Shown here: positions 8,590-17,428 of the stretch, one piece after another
Layout: each line of letters starts with the position of its first letter
Position numbering within the stretch: position 1 is the first letter of the stretch
Assembly (NCBI GenBank): GCA_002416125.1
Contig: DIBU01000001.1
Coordinates: forward strand, 1 to 64,000
Direction of reading: 5' to 3'
Length of the DNA: 64,000 nt
Source: Halieaceae bacterium UBA5044
GTDB lineage: Bacteria > Pseudomonadota > Gammaproteobacteria > Pseudomonadales > Halieaceae
Program-made: the position numbers and the translations under genes
The notes under the pieces: generated by a model
What the model was told of the DNA's origin: nothing
The model's input: the letters and a program-made list of their open reading frames with translations, nothing else
Databases searched by the model: none

Positions 8590-9025
8590 CGGCGGGGCGC
8601 GCCTTGCTGATAACGGCGAACAGCCAGCCGCCGAGCGCGCCAGCAAGGCATTGCAGCAGCAGTCCATCCCACTCCCGCGCCGCTGCAACCACCCAGATAC
8701 CCAACACCTGGCGCATGATCACGTGCAGTGCCAGCATCCCGCTGAAGCCGGCCAGCGTAAACCAGAACACACGCGACCCCGGCACCCGGTGCGCCCGCAC
8801 AAGGCCTGCCGCCACCGGCATGGCCAGCACAAAGGCCAGCAGAATCAGCAGCAAGTAGGCGGTCATACCCAGCAGGTCGTGCAGGCTTGCCTCCAGTCGC
8901 ACCGCCATGGGCACTGGCACACCCAGGTCACCGAGATTGGCCAGCACCGTCTGGGTGGCGAGCAGGCTTGCGACGGCATAGGCGAGCAAAACCGCAGGGA
9001 AAAAAGCTTTCAGGACGCGAATCAT
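8582..9025 (-). CDS. hypothetical four-helix inner-membrane protein
   Basis: A 147-residue hydrophobic protein with about four predicted membrane helices (near residues 5-28, 48-72, 84-108 and 118-140) and short Arg-containing loops between them. I do not recognise a named domain. It lies convergent to hemN and divergent from the PQQ-type sugar dehydrogenase, separated from the latter by only 33 bases, so promoters of the two genes must overlap coding DNA or each other. Start at ATG 9025 puts a positively charged MIRVLK at the N-terminus, as expected for an inner-membrane protein. Confidence 0.75.
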   Translation of the reverse strand: MIRVLKAFFPAVLLAYAVASLLATQTVLANLGDLGVPVPMAVRLEASLHDLLGMTAYLLLILLAFVLAMPVAAGLVRAHRVPGSRVFWFTLAGFSGMLALHVIMRQVLGIWVVAAAREWDGLLLQCLAGALGGWLFAVISKARPADA

Positions 9026-9058
9026 GGGCGACTACCGGTAGTGCAGGGAGTGTTTATA

Positions 9059-10252
9059 ATGAACCGGCGCACCGCAAAGGAAAAGCCCATGCCTGTTTTC
9101 GCCGTCACACTTCGCTTTATCGCCGCTGCAGGCCTCAGCTTCGGCCTGCACGCCGGGTCGGCCCATGCCGGGTCGGCCCCTGCCGGGTCGGCCCATGCCG
9201 CGTCAGCCGACGCCGCGGCAGCGAGCGGCTATCACCTCGAAACCCTGACTGAGGGCCTGCAACATCCCTGGTCAGTTGCCCAGCTCCCGGATGGCAGCTT
9301 TCTTGTCACTGAACGCGGCGGTGCCTTGCTGCACATTCAGGCTGACGGCACTGGCCGCACCGCACTGGAGGGCGCACCCGCGACCTTCGTTGCCGGCCAG
9401 GGCGGCTACTTCGATGTGCTGCTGCACCCGCAGTTTGCACGCAATCAGCTGGTCTACCTGAGCTACGCCAAGGGCGATAAATCCGCCAACGGTACCGCGA
9501 TCTTCCGCGCACGCCTCAGCGGCAACAGGCTGATGGACGGAGAGGATATTCTCTGGGTCGCTGACCGGAAGAACACCGCGCAGCACTACGGTGGGCGCAT
9601 GCTGTTCCTGCCTGACGGCACGCTGCTGCTGGCGACCGGAGACGGTTTTGACTTCCGCGAGAAAGCGCAGGACGGCGCTAACGAGCTTGGCAAGGTGTTG
9701 CGCATCCACGACGACGGCAGCGTCCCCGATGACAACCCGTTCCGGGCACGGGGCAGCGAACGGGTCTGGACGCTGGGCCACCGCAACCCGCAAGGGCTCG
9801 CACTGGATCGCGCGAGCGGCACGATTTACCTGCACGAACACGGGCCCAGGGGTGGGGATGAGGTGAACGTACTGCGCGCCGCCAGCAACTACGGCTGGCC
9901 TGCGGCGACCCAGGGTGTCGACTACAGCGGCGCCTACGTTTCTCCCTACAGTGAGCTGCCGGGCATGGCGCCACCCCTGCATGTCTGGGTACCGAGCATC
10001 GCACCCTCGGGCCTGGCGTGGTATGGCGGGGAGCCGTTTCCCGCCTGGCAGGGCAAGCTGTTGGTTGGCGCACTGGTCGACAAGGAGGTGCGCCTGCTCA
10101 CACTGCGCGATGGTGCGGTGATCGATGAAACACCTTTGTTCGCAGAGCTCGGCGTGCGCATCAGGGACGTGCGGGAAGGGGCTGACGGTTTCGTTTACCT
10201 GCTTACCGACGAGGAAAACGGCGCCCTGATCAGGGTCACGCCAACGCGCTGA
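9059..10252 (+). CDS. PQQ-dependent sugar dehydrogenase (soluble, YliI-type)
   Basis: A 397-residue secreted six-bladed beta-propeller related to soluble aldose sugar dehydrogenase. Typical motifs are HPWSVAQLPDG, HYGGRMLFLPDG with the putative catalytic His, GHRNPQG, and EHGPRGGDEVN for cofactor and calcium binding. The first 40 residues form a signal peptide ending in a Gly-Ser-Ala-His-Ala repeat. It would oxidise aldoses in the periplasm and pass electrons to the respiratory chain; the true substrate is unknown. Two starts are possible: ATG 9059 (AGGGAG, 8-base spacing) and ATG 9089 (AAAGGA, 7-base spacing, MPVFAV). A TATAAT at 9055-9060 would favour 9089 if it is a -10 box. Confidence 0.88.
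   Translation: MNRRTAKEKPMPVFAVTLRFIAAAGLSFGLHAGSAHAGSAPAGSAHAASADAAAASGYHLETLTEGLQHPWSVAQLPDGSFLVTERGGALLHIQADGTGRTALEGAPATFVAGQGGYFDVLLHPQFARNQLVYLSYAKGDKSANGTAIFRARLSGNRLMDGEDILWVADRKNTAQHYGGRMLFLPDGTLLLATGDGFDFREKAQDGANELGKVLRIHDDGSVPDDNPFRARGSERVWTLGHRNPQGLALDRASGTIYLHEHGPRGGDEVNVLRAASNYGWPAATQGVDYSGAYVSPYSELPGMAPPLHVWVPSIAPSGLAWYGGEPFPAWQGKLLVGALVDKEVRLLTLRDGAVIDETPLFAELGVRIRDVREGADGFVYLLTDEENGALIRVTPTR
9152..9211 (+). repeat. four-unit 15-bp tandem repeat in a signal-peptide region
   Basis: Four head-to-tail 15-base units (9152-9166, 9167-9181, 9182-9196, 9197-9211). The first three differ at one position and the fourth is degenerate. They encode the pentapeptide series AGSAH, AGSAP, AGSAH, AASAD at the signal peptide cleavage region of the sugar dehydrogenase. 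Unit number could change by slippage without shifting frame. Confidence 0.85.
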
Positions 10253-10306
10253 CCCCCGCCACGCCAGCCCTCTCCGGGCGCAACGGAACGGGGGCCAGAA
10301 GGCCGT

Positions 10307-10921
10307 TTAGCTGGTGCTGGCTTTCTTCGGTGCGCGTTTCGCAGCAGCCTTTTTCGGCGCCGCTTTGCGGGCGGGTGCTTTTTTCGCCGCCGCCTTTTTC
10401 TTCGCCGGCGCCTTTTTCACCGTCGCTTTTTTCGCTGCGGCCTTGCGTTTGGCTGGCGCCTTCGCCTTTCCGGCGGACGCTTTCTTTTTCGCCGCCGGCT
10501 TGCTGGCAGCCTTACGCCGCGCCGCCGCTTTTTCTACCATGGACGCCGCTTTATCGGCAGCCTGTGCCCGCCGGGACTCCAGCGCGAGATCGGCCTGGAT
10601 GGGCACCAGCTTTTCGAAGGAGGCATAGGCAGCCTTGGCCATTTTCGCCACCGACTCTGCCAGCTCCTGCACCTGCTTCACCAGTTCCTCAACACGCTTC
10701 TGGCTTGCCGAGCTGGATTTACCGCGCAACGCGCTGCGCGCCTTTTTCAGCCGGGTATTGGCCGCAGTATGTTTTTTGCGCGCTGCCGTCAAATCGGCCT
10801 TGACCTTGGCGTGCGCCTTCTCCGTTTCGGAAAGCAGTTTTTTCTGCAGCTGCTCAACCTTTTTATTCGCCTGCTCAGCCATTTTCACGGCCTGCGACAT
10901 TTCTTTTTCCAGCATGGGCAT
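10307..10921 (-). CDS. AlgP/histone H1-like Lys-Ala-rich protein
   Basis: A 204-residue very basic protein in two parts. Residues 1-125 are a charged, heptad-like helical region likely to form coiled coil. Residues 130-204 are almost entirely Lys, Ala, Pro and Arg in KAA/KKAPAK repeats, as in the C-terminal tail of eukaryotic histone H1 and of AlgP (AlgR3) and PhaF-like proteins. Such tails bind DNA without sequence specificity. It probably organises the nucleoid or acts as a global regulator; a phasin-like role is an alternative, because PhaF also pairs a helical N-terminus with this tail. No PHA genes are in the window. It stands alone between convergent and divergent neighbours. Confidence 0.8.
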   Translation of the reverse strand: MPMLEKEMSQAVKMAEQANKKVEQLQKKLLSETEKAHAKVKADLTAARKKHTAANTRLKKARSALRGKSSSASQKRVEELVKQVQELAESVAKMAKAAYASFEKLVPIQADLALESRRAQAADKAASMVEKAAARRKAASKPAAKKKASAGKAKAPAKRKAAAKKATVKKAPAKKKAAAKKAPARKAAPKKAAAKRAPKKASTS

Positions 10922-11055
10922 TTCACTCTAATGAATAAACGGGTACCGCTTCTTCAGTGTAGGCGTAATTGCTCCGCGCGCAATGCCTATTTATTGATCT
11001 GTCTCACGCCACCGTGAATCGTCGCACCGGGCCGAGAGGCTGTCACAGCGCAGGT

Positions 11056-11685
11056 TCACTCCGCCTGACTGCGGATATAGGCAATAACGTCCTGCAGCGC
11101 CTGCTCGTCGTCCAGCATCGCCGCCATGTTGCGCATCTGCCGGCCGGTACGGTCCTCCCGGTGTCGACCCCGCTGGCCCTCGCGAAACGCATGCAGCTGG
11201 TCGAGCAGATACCAGTCGTCGGCGCCCGCCAGCCGAGGTGCATTCAGCGCCACATTGCCTCCCGCATTCGCGCCGTGGCAAGCCCCACACAAACGCATGA
11301 ATGTCCTGCCGCCCGCTGCCTCATCCCCTGTGGCCAGTGTGGACGCCGAGGGGCCGCTCTCCAATTCACTGATGTAGATGGCCAGGTCAGGCAGACGCTC
11401 CGCCGGCGGCAGCAGACCCGTGGACGCCGCCATCTGCTGCGCGGCCAGCGTGGCGTCTGCTCCACCGCGCAGGCCGCGCTGGAATTTGTCCAGCTGGGCG
11501 AGGATATAGACGGGGCGCAGGTGATTCAGACGCGGTGCCCGCAGGGCGACATTGCCTTCTGCCGATGCCCCATGGCATGCCGCACAGGGGGCGTACAATT
11601 CAGCAGCGTCAGGCACTTCGGCCTGGGAAGCGAACGCAAGGGTCGCAAGCATTAAACCGAGCAGCGACAGGACAGGAGCGGGCAT
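11056..11685 (-). CDS. diheme c-type cytochrome (cytochrome c4-like)
   Basis: A 209-residue periplasmic protein with a signal peptide (residues 1-22, cleavage after SQA) and two homologous class I cytochrome domains. The first heme site is C34-A-A-C37-H38, followed by GASAEGNVAL; the second is CGACHGANAGGNVAL about 100 residues later. Each domain has the LRAPRLNHL or LNAPRLAGAD stretch and a downstream Met region (QQMAA, RNMAAM) able to supply the sixth ligand. The duplicated layout is that of cytochrome c4, which carries electrons to terminal oxidases. No oxidase gene is adjacent. Confidence 0.88.
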   Translation of the reverse strand: MPAPVLSLLGLMLATLAFASQAEVPDAAELYAPCAACHGASAEGNVALRAPRLNHLRPVYILAQLDKFQRGLRGGADATLAAQQMAASTGLLPPAERLPDLAIYISELESGPSASTLATGDEAAGGRTFMRLCGACHGANAGGNVALNAPRLAGADDWYLLDQLHAFREGQRGRHREDRTGRQMRNMAAMLDDEQALQDVIAYIRSQAE

Positions 11686-11890
11686 ACGGGTATCCTGTAA
11701 AATCGGGAAAACGCGGCAAATTTACCAGCTTTCATGTCTCGCGAATATCGGGCGCGCAGCATCTGCGTCGCGACAAAAGAGGGACCAACCGAGAGGGGAC
11801 AAACAAATGATGCTGCGCTAGACTCAGCGGCACATCTTTTCCGCCAGTGCCGCCCGGATGCGGTACGCACCGCCTTGAACAGGAACCGCC

Positions 11891-12286
11891 ATGGAGTACA
11901 ACCCTGACCAACACAGCCTGAAGTGCCCCAAATGCGGCCACGGCATGAACGAGGTGAGCTACGGGAACATCACCATTGATCGCTGCAGCAACTGTCAAGG
12001 GCTCTGGTTCGATAGCGGAGAAGCCGACCAGTTGAAAGCTCGCTGGATGGGGGAAGCACTGGATGTCGGCCAGCCTGCCGAAGGGCGCAAATGGGATGCG
12101 GTGGAAGACATCGCCTGCCCCCGCTGCCAGCGTGACATGGAAAAGACCTGTGACGCGAAACAGCCGCACATCTGGTACGAGACCTGCAGTGAACACGGCC
12201 TGTTCATGGATGCCGGCGAGTTCACCGACTACAAATACGAAACACTGGTCGACCGATTCCGCAGCCTGATCAAGGGGGCGCGCTAG
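11891..12286 (+). CDS. zinc-ribbon (zf-TFIIB) domain protein
   Basis: A 131-residue soluble protein with two zinc-ribbon modules. The first has CPKCGHGM and RCSNCQGLWFD (residues 13-41). The second has CPRCQRDM (about 76) and ETCSEHGLFMDAGEF (about 97), where Cys and His replace the usual CxxC. The order matches the zf-TFIIB family, small proteins of unknown function widespread in proteobacteria. ATG 11891 follows AGGAAC. It is 25 bases upstream of the broken MFS gene, so the two were probably co-transcribed. Confidence 0.82.
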   Translation: MEYNPDQHSLKCPKCGHGMNEVSYGNITIDRCSNCQGLWFDSGEADQLKARWMGEALDVGQPAEGRKWDAVEDIACPRCQRDMEKTCDAKQPHIWYETCSEHGLFMDAGEFTDYKYETLVDRFRSLIKGAR

Positions 12287-12311
12287 ACAGGGCAGGCAGG
12301 ACGCAAGCCAG

Positions 12312-13748
12312 GTGACGACCTCACTCGGTACCCGCGTACTCTACGGTGCGGGCGGCGCTGTCGGCGCCGCGAAGGAAGCGGCGTACACGATGTTTATCCT
12401 GCTGTTCTACACGCAGGTACTGGGCCTGAGCGGAACCGTCACCGGTTTGATTATTGCGGTGAGCCTGATCTGGGACGGCATCTCCGATCCACTTGTGGGT
12501 TCCCTCTCCGACCGGCTGCGCAGCCGGCACGGACGTCGTCACCCCTTCATGGCGCTGAGCATCATTCCGCTGGGGCTGGGTTTTGTCGGCCTGTTCACCC
12601 CGCCGCAAGCGGTGGTGGACAACAGCACCTGGCTTGCAGGCTGGCTGCTGTTCTGGTCGCTGTGGGTGAGGACCTTTGTCACGACCTTCGCCATACCCCA
12701 TCTCGCGCTGTCGGCGGAAATCACCAGCGACTACCACGAGCGCAGCCAGGTGCTCGGCGCGCGCATGGGCTTCATGTTCCTCAGCGCCGTGCTGCTGCCC
12801 GCCGTGGCCCTGACCGTCATCTTCCCCGAGCAGGATGGCGTGGATGGACGCTTTGACCCCGCGCGCTATCCGCTGTATGGCATGCTGTCCTGCGCGGTGG
12901 TGTGGATCATGGCGACACTCAGCACCCTGGGTACCCGGCGCCACATACAGCCGGAGGTGGCCCAGCCAGGCGGCAACAGTCGCACGACGCTGCGGACCCT
13001 GTTCAGTGATCTGCGGCGCACCCTGGGCAACCGCAATTTCCGCCTGCTGATCGGCTACGACATCGCGGCCACCTCGGCCTACGGTGTCATCAGCACATTG
13101 AATATTCTGGTGTGGACTTTCTTCTGGGCATTCTCCGCTGCCGAGATCTCCATCATCCTGTCCCTGCCGACGCTGCTCGGCGTGGCCCTCGCCATGTTGA
13201 CACTGGGGCCCCTGGGCCGGCGTTTTTCCAAGCAGCGCCTGGTACAGCTGTCGCTTACCTGCCTGATTCTCAATTGCCTGTGGCTCTATCCGCTGCAACT
13301 GTTCGGCTGGTTGCCGACCGACAGCGGCAAGTTGGTCTTCATCCTCAACTTTGTCTTCATGCTTATCTTCATGTAACTGTTCATGGTGCGCATCGTCAGC
13401 AGCACCTCCATCGTGGCCGACCTGACCGACGAGCACGAGCTGGATCACGGCATGCGGCAGGAGGCCGGATTTTTCTCCGTGATCAACTTCGTCAGCAAGC
13501 TGGCAACCGTCGCCGGGCCACTCTACGGCGGTCTGGCACTGGATATCATCGGCCTGGAGACCGGTATGCGCCCCGGTGATGTCCCCGTTGCCACACAGCA
13601 TGGGCTGGTCTATGCGTTCGGGCTCGGCGTCATTCCACCGCTGCTGGTCGCGCTGTGGATTATCTCGCGCGTCAGCAGCAGCCAGGCCCATGTCGAGGCG
13701 GTGCAGGCGCAGATTGCCGCGCGTCGCCAACACAGTACCGAAGGCTGA
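12312..13748 (+). pseudogene. MFS transporter (GPH sugar:cation symporter-like), interrupted by in-frame TAA
   Basis: Start GTG 12312 opens a polytopic transporter beginning TSLGTRVLYGAGGAVGAAKEA, with the family pattern DPLVGSLSDRLRSRHGRRHPF at about residues 57-77. The frame stops at TAA 13374-13376, but the same frame continues to 13748 with unmistakable family sequence (IVADLTDEHELDHGMRQEAGFFSVINF, split here as IVADLTDEHELDHGM and RQEAGFFSVINF). Without the TAA the product would be 478 residues, a normal length. There is no indel: one codon separates the halves. So either the gene is inactivated by a point nonsense change, perhaps CAA to TAA, or it is a sequencing error or suppressed stop. 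An ATG at 13383 could in principle restart translation. Confidence 0.8.
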
Positions 13749-13821
13749 CAGCGTCGCGTTACCTTGTCGGCCCGACAGCCGTAGGCGACAATGGCCGGCC
13801 ACAGTCCTGAACGGCAAGCCA

Positions 13822-14892
13822 ATGACCGACCACAACCCGCCAGACCTCACGGATGACCTGCGCATTCACGGCGCACAGCCGTTAATCACGCCCTGGGTAC
13901 TGGCCGAGGAGTTGCCGCTACCCGCCACGCAGCGTCGCGCCATTGCCGGCGCGCGACGGGCGATCGAGTCCGTGCTCGCTGGCGAGGACCGCCGCCTGCT
14001 GGCGATTGTGGGGCCCTGCTCTGTGCATGACCCGGCAGCGCTGCTGGATTTCGCCAGTCAATTGCAAAGCGCCTGCGCATCACTCGATGATGCGATCCTG
14101 CCGGTGCTGCGTGTGTATTTCGAGAAACCGCGCACGGTTGTCGGGTGGAAGGGACTGATCAACGACCCGGACCTGGACGGCAGCTTCCGCATCAACAAGG
14201 GGCTGCGCCAGGCCCGCCGCGTGCTGCTGGACGTGGCCACACTGGGCCTCCCCGCCGCCAGCGAATTCCTCGACACCACCTTTGGCCAGTACTACGCCGA
14301 TCTGGTGAGCTTCGGCGCCATCGGCGCGCGCACCGTGGAGAGCCAGATTCACCGCGAACTGGCCTCGGGCCTGTCCATGCCCGTGGGCTTCAAGAACGGG
14401 ACCAACGGCAACATCGATGTCGCCATCGATGCCATTCGCTCTGCGCGCCACAGCCACTGGTTTCCGTCGCTGACCAAGGAGGGCACGCCGGCGATCCTGC
14501 ACTCCACCGGCAACCCGCACGGCTACCTGATCCTGCGTGGCGGCAGTGCCACCGGCGCCAACTACCACGCTGCCGCGGTGCAGGCCGCGGCTACGGCGCT
14601 GGCACGGCATGACCTGCCGGCGTCCCTGATTGTGGATTGCAGCCACGGCAACAGCGACAAAGACCCGGAGCGCCAGGCCGTGGTGGTATCGTCGCTCTGC
14701 GATCAGATGGAGCAGGGGCAGCGTGCGATCCGCGGCGTGATGCTGGAGAGCCACCTGCGGGGTGGCAACCAGCCAATCGCCGAACGCGAGACCCTCAACT
14801 ACGGCCAGAGCATCACCGACGCCTGCCTGTCACTGGCGGAGACGGTGCCGCTGCTGGAGCAACTGGCGGCGGCCGTGCGCCGCAGCCAGTGA
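13822..14892 (+). CDS. aroG: 3-deoxy-7-phosphoheptulonate (DAHP) synthase, class I
   Basis: A 356-residue enzyme condensing phosphoenolpyruvate and erythrose 4-phosphate in the first step of the shikimate pathway. Diagnostic stretches are AIVGPCSVHDP (residues 54-64), KPRTVVGWKGLINDP, the metal and PEP region GARTVESQIHR, and PVGFKNGTNGN. It is the AroF/AroG/AroH type; feedback specificity cannot be read from sequence by eye, so the symbol is provisional. ATG 13822 was chosen because the upstream in-frame region overlaps the end of the MFS gene and lacks family sequence. It is convergent with the DUF481 gene, 7 bases apart. Confidence 0.93.
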   Translation: MTDHNPPDLTDDLRIHGAQPLITPWVLAEELPLPATQRRAIAGARRAIESVLAGEDRRLLAIVGPCSVHDPAALLDFASQLQSACASLDDAILPVLRVYFEKPRTVVGWKGLINDPDLDGSFRINKGLRQARRVLLDVATLGLPAASEFLDTTFGQYYADLVSFGAIGARTVESQIHRELASGLSMPVGFKNGTNGNIDVAIDAIRSARHSHWFPSLTKEGTPAILHSTGNPHGYLILRGGSATGANYHAAAVQAAATALARHDLPASLIVDCSHGNSDKDPERQAVVVSSLCDQMEQGQRAIRGVMLESHLRGGNQPIAERETLNYGQSITDACLSLAETVPLLEQLAAAVRRSQ

Positions 14893-14899
14893 AGCCGGT

Positions 14900-15940
14900 C
14901 TACCAGCTGTAACCCACGCGGAAGCGGTAGGTCTGGTCAAGTTTGTCCACCTCGGGCGGCAGCCCGGAATCGTACTCGAGCAGTATTTCCGCGGCGCCTT
15001 CGATGTTGAACAACAGCGGGAATGCGAGGCCCATGGTGAGGTTGAGGATCACATCCTCGGCCTGATCAAGGTTCCAGATACCCGTATGCTTCAGATACAG
15101 CTGCGACTCGTCGCTGATGTAATTGCTGGTGGCATCGACGGACCAGTTCATACCCATGTAGTCCTGGTCCTCTGCAACAATGTAATCCTCGTTGACGTAC
15201 ACACCACCCACTTCCGCGGACAGTGTCAACAGCGGCCGCTCATGGAACTGGCGGCCGATGTAGGGACCCACGTAATAGCGCAGATCGAGATCGGCGAACT
15301 TGTCGTGTTCCGCCGACGCGTTCACACCCCAGTACAGTGGCCCCTCAATGAAGCGGTCATATTTGCCCAGCGCCGTCCAGTTCTCGGCATTCTTGACGTC
15401 ATTGGCTTCGTCATTCTCGCCGTCGAGGCGCACCGTATAGCGGTCCTGCAGGCTGCGCCAGACGCTTTCCACGCTGTAATCCAGCTCATCGGTATCGGAG
15501 TTGCCGCGCTGCAGCTCGAGAGCCATGCTCACCTGGCCTTTCCAACGATATCCGTAACCGAGCTCCCAGGGTTGCGGGTTACTGACGGCGAGTTCCGTCA
15601 GCGGGTAGGTGGCCACGGGCGCCTCCGCAGATGCCAGCAGCAGGGTCTCGTCCTCGATGCGCAGCGCCGGTTCTTCAACCACCGTGCCGTCGGCCAGCTT
15701 GAGCACAATCGGTTCACTACTGGTCAGGCTCTCGACCTGGTCCTGTTGTACTTTCAGTGTTCCGGCGAACTCGGTGTCCACCGTCACCACGCCATCGCGC
15801 ACGCCGGTGACGGTGCCCAGTATGCGTGAGCCGTTCTTGAGTATGATCTCGTCCGCCGCGAGGGCGCTGCCTGCGAGCAGTCCGGACGCCAGCGCCACCG
15901 CTGCCGGTGCCACTCGCAAAGAGTGAATAATCCGCTTCAT
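14900..15940 (-). CDS. DUF481 family outer-membrane protein
   Basis: A 346-residue protein with a signal peptide (cleavage near SALAAD, residue 29). A small beta domain follows (LKNGSRILGTVTGVRDGVVT), then about 200 residues of alternating beta strands ending in a terminal YRFRVGYSW, the aromatic C-terminal signature of outer-membrane beta barrels. This matches DUF481/YdiY-like salt-induced proteins, whose function is unknown. The RBS is GGGGA, 5 bases before the ATG. Its 111-base upstream region is shared divergently with gorA and contains a possible TATTAT -10 element. Confidence 0.85.
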   Translation of the reverse strand: MKRIIHSLRVAPAAVALASGLLAGSALAADEIILKNGSRILGTVTGVRDGVVTVDTEFAGTLKVQQDQVESLTSSEPIVLKLADGTVVEEPALRIEDETLLLASAEAPVATYPLTELAVSNPQPWELGYGYRWKGQVSMALELQRGNSDTDELDYSVESVWRSLQDRYTVRLDGENDEANDVKNAENWTALGKYDRFIEGPLYWGVNASAEHDKFADLDLRYYVGPYIGRQFHERPLLTLSAEVGGVYVNEDYIVAEDQDYMGMNWSVDATSNYISDESQLYLKHTGIWNLDQAEDVILNLTMGLAFPLLFNIEGAAEILLEYDSGLPPEVDKLDQTYRFRVGYSW

Positions 15941-16051
15941 GTTCCCCAGTTCCTTGAATTCATTGAGCGCCGCCTATAATACAGGATTTGCCTCGCCTTA
16001 TGCGCATGCTCGGGGGCTGGTAGACTGGCTCCTTCAACCTGGGAGATCACT

Positions 16052-17410
16052 GTGAGCGAGAAAGACTACGACCTGTTTGTCATCGGTGCCGGCTCCGGCG
16101 GCGTGCGCGCCGCGCGTATGGCGGCGAGTTTCGGTGCCCGCGTGGCAATCGCCGAGGACCGCTACATGGGCGGCACCTGCGTCAACGTGGGATGTGTGCC
16201 AAAAAAACTCTACGTCTACGCATCGGAGTTCGGCAAGGCGTTCGAGGACGCCCGGGGTTTCGGCTGGGACAGCAGCAAACCGGGCTTTGACTGGACAACC
16301 TTGCGTGACAACAAGAAAACAGAAATTTCCCGACTGAACGCGATCTATCGCAAGATGCTCAAAGGGGCCAGCGCCGACGTCATCGACGGCCGGGCGCGCA
16401 TCGTCAACGCCACGACTGTCGCCGTCGGGGATCGGGAATACAGCGCCGGAAAGATCCTCATCGCCACCGGAGGCTGGCCGCATATTCCGCAGTTTCCCGG
16501 CAGCGAACTGGCGATCACCTCCAACGACGTGTTTGACCTGGACAGCTTTCCCGAGCGCCTGGTGATCGTCGGTGGCGGCTACATTGCCGTGGAGTTCGCC
16601 GGCATCTTCAACGGCCTGGGGTCGCACGTCACACAGCTGTATCGCGGCCCGCTGTTCCTGCGCGGCTTCGATGCCGATATCCGCGCGCACGCGGCGCGGG
16701 AGATTGCCAAAACCGGCGTGGATCTGCGCTTCGAGGTTAACGTCGAATCCATCTCACGCGGCGCTGACGGCCTGGAGCTGGAGCTCACGGATGGTTCGCG
16801 GCTCAGCGCCGATGCGGTGCTGTACGCGACCGGACGCAAGCCACACCTTGACGGCCTGGGCCTGGAGCAGACCGGCATCAAGCTCACCGAGTTCGGCACC
16901 ATCGCCGTGGACGAGGATTTCGAGACCGATGAGCCCGGCATCTTTGCCCTGGGAGACGTGATCGGTGGCATGGAACTCACGCCGGTCGCGCTGGCGGAAG
17001 GCATGGCCTTCGCGCGACGCCAGTTCGGTGAGGCGGGCCAGCAGGTCGACTATGACTTCATACCCACCGCCGTTTTCTGCCAGCCGAATATCGGCACGGT
17101 AGGGTTCACGGAGGAGCAGGCGCGCGCGAAATTCGGCCATATCCGTCTGTTCAAGGCGACCTTCCGCCCGATGAAGCACACCATCAGCGGTCGCGACGAA
17201 CAAACCTTCATGAAACTCGTCGTCGACAAGGCCACCGACCGCGTGGTGGGCCTGCACATGATGGGCCCCGATGCCGGAGAAATTGTTCAGGGTATGGCCA
17301 TCGCCCTGCGCGCAGGTGCCACCAAGGCATTGTTCGACACCACCATCGGCATCCACCCCACCGCTGCCGAAGAGTTCGTCACCATGCGCGAACCGTGGCA
17401 CGAAGACTGA
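16052..17410 (+). CDS. gorA: glutathione-disulfide reductase
   Basis: A 452-residue FAD/NADPH flavoenzyme that regenerates reduced glutathione in the cytoplasm. FAD motif VIGAGSGGVRAARMAA begins at residue 10. The redox-active disulfide is C43-V-N-V-G-C48 in GGTCVNVGCVPKK. The NADPH motif is VGGGYIAVEFAGIF, and the C-terminal HPTAAEEFVTM carries the catalytic His-Glu pair of the partner subunit. The start is GTG 16052 with GGGAG six bases upstream. The ABC operon begins 18 bases after the stop, so read-through into it is likely. Confidence 0.97.
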   Translation: MSEKDYDLFVIGAGSGGVRAARMAASFGARVAIAEDRYMGGTCVNVGCVPKKLYVYASEFGKAFEDARGFGWDSSKPGFDWTTLRDNKKTEISRLNAIYRKMLKGASADVIDGRARIVNATTVAVGDREYSAGKILIATGGWPHIPQFPGSELAITSNDVFDLDSFPERLVIVGGGYIAVEFAGIFNGLGSHVTQLYRGPLFLRGFDADIRAHAAREIAKTGVDLRFEVNVESISRGADGLELELTDGSRLSADAVLYATGRKPHLDGLGLEQTGIKLTEFGTIAVDEDFETDEPGIFALGDVIGGMELTPVALAEGMAFARRQFGEAGQQVDYDFIPTAVFCQPNIGTVGFTEEQARAKFGHIRLFKATFRPMKHTISGRDEQTFMKLVVDKATDRVVGLHMMGPDAGEIVQGMAIALRAGATKALFDTTIGIHPTAAEEFVTMREPWHED

Positions 17411-17428
17411 GCGGCCGGCGACTCACGC

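Noticed and set aside
9055..9060. TATAAT just before the sugar dehydrogenase start as a -10 box
   Set aside because: No -35-like hexamer at 16-18 bases upstream, and the ATG at 9059 overlapping it has its own good ribosome binding site; noted only as a possibility.
13765..13777. Small palindrome TGTCGG-C-CCGACA between the MFS pseudogene and DAHP synthase
   Set aside because: Too short and without T-tract or promoter context to call a terminator or operator with confidence.
12321..13865. Long open frame on the opposite strand of the broken MFS gene (about 514 codons)
   Set aside because: Composition is the mirror of a high-GC coding strand, with His/Gln-rich nonsense sequence and no family features; the plus strand carries clear transporter motifs.
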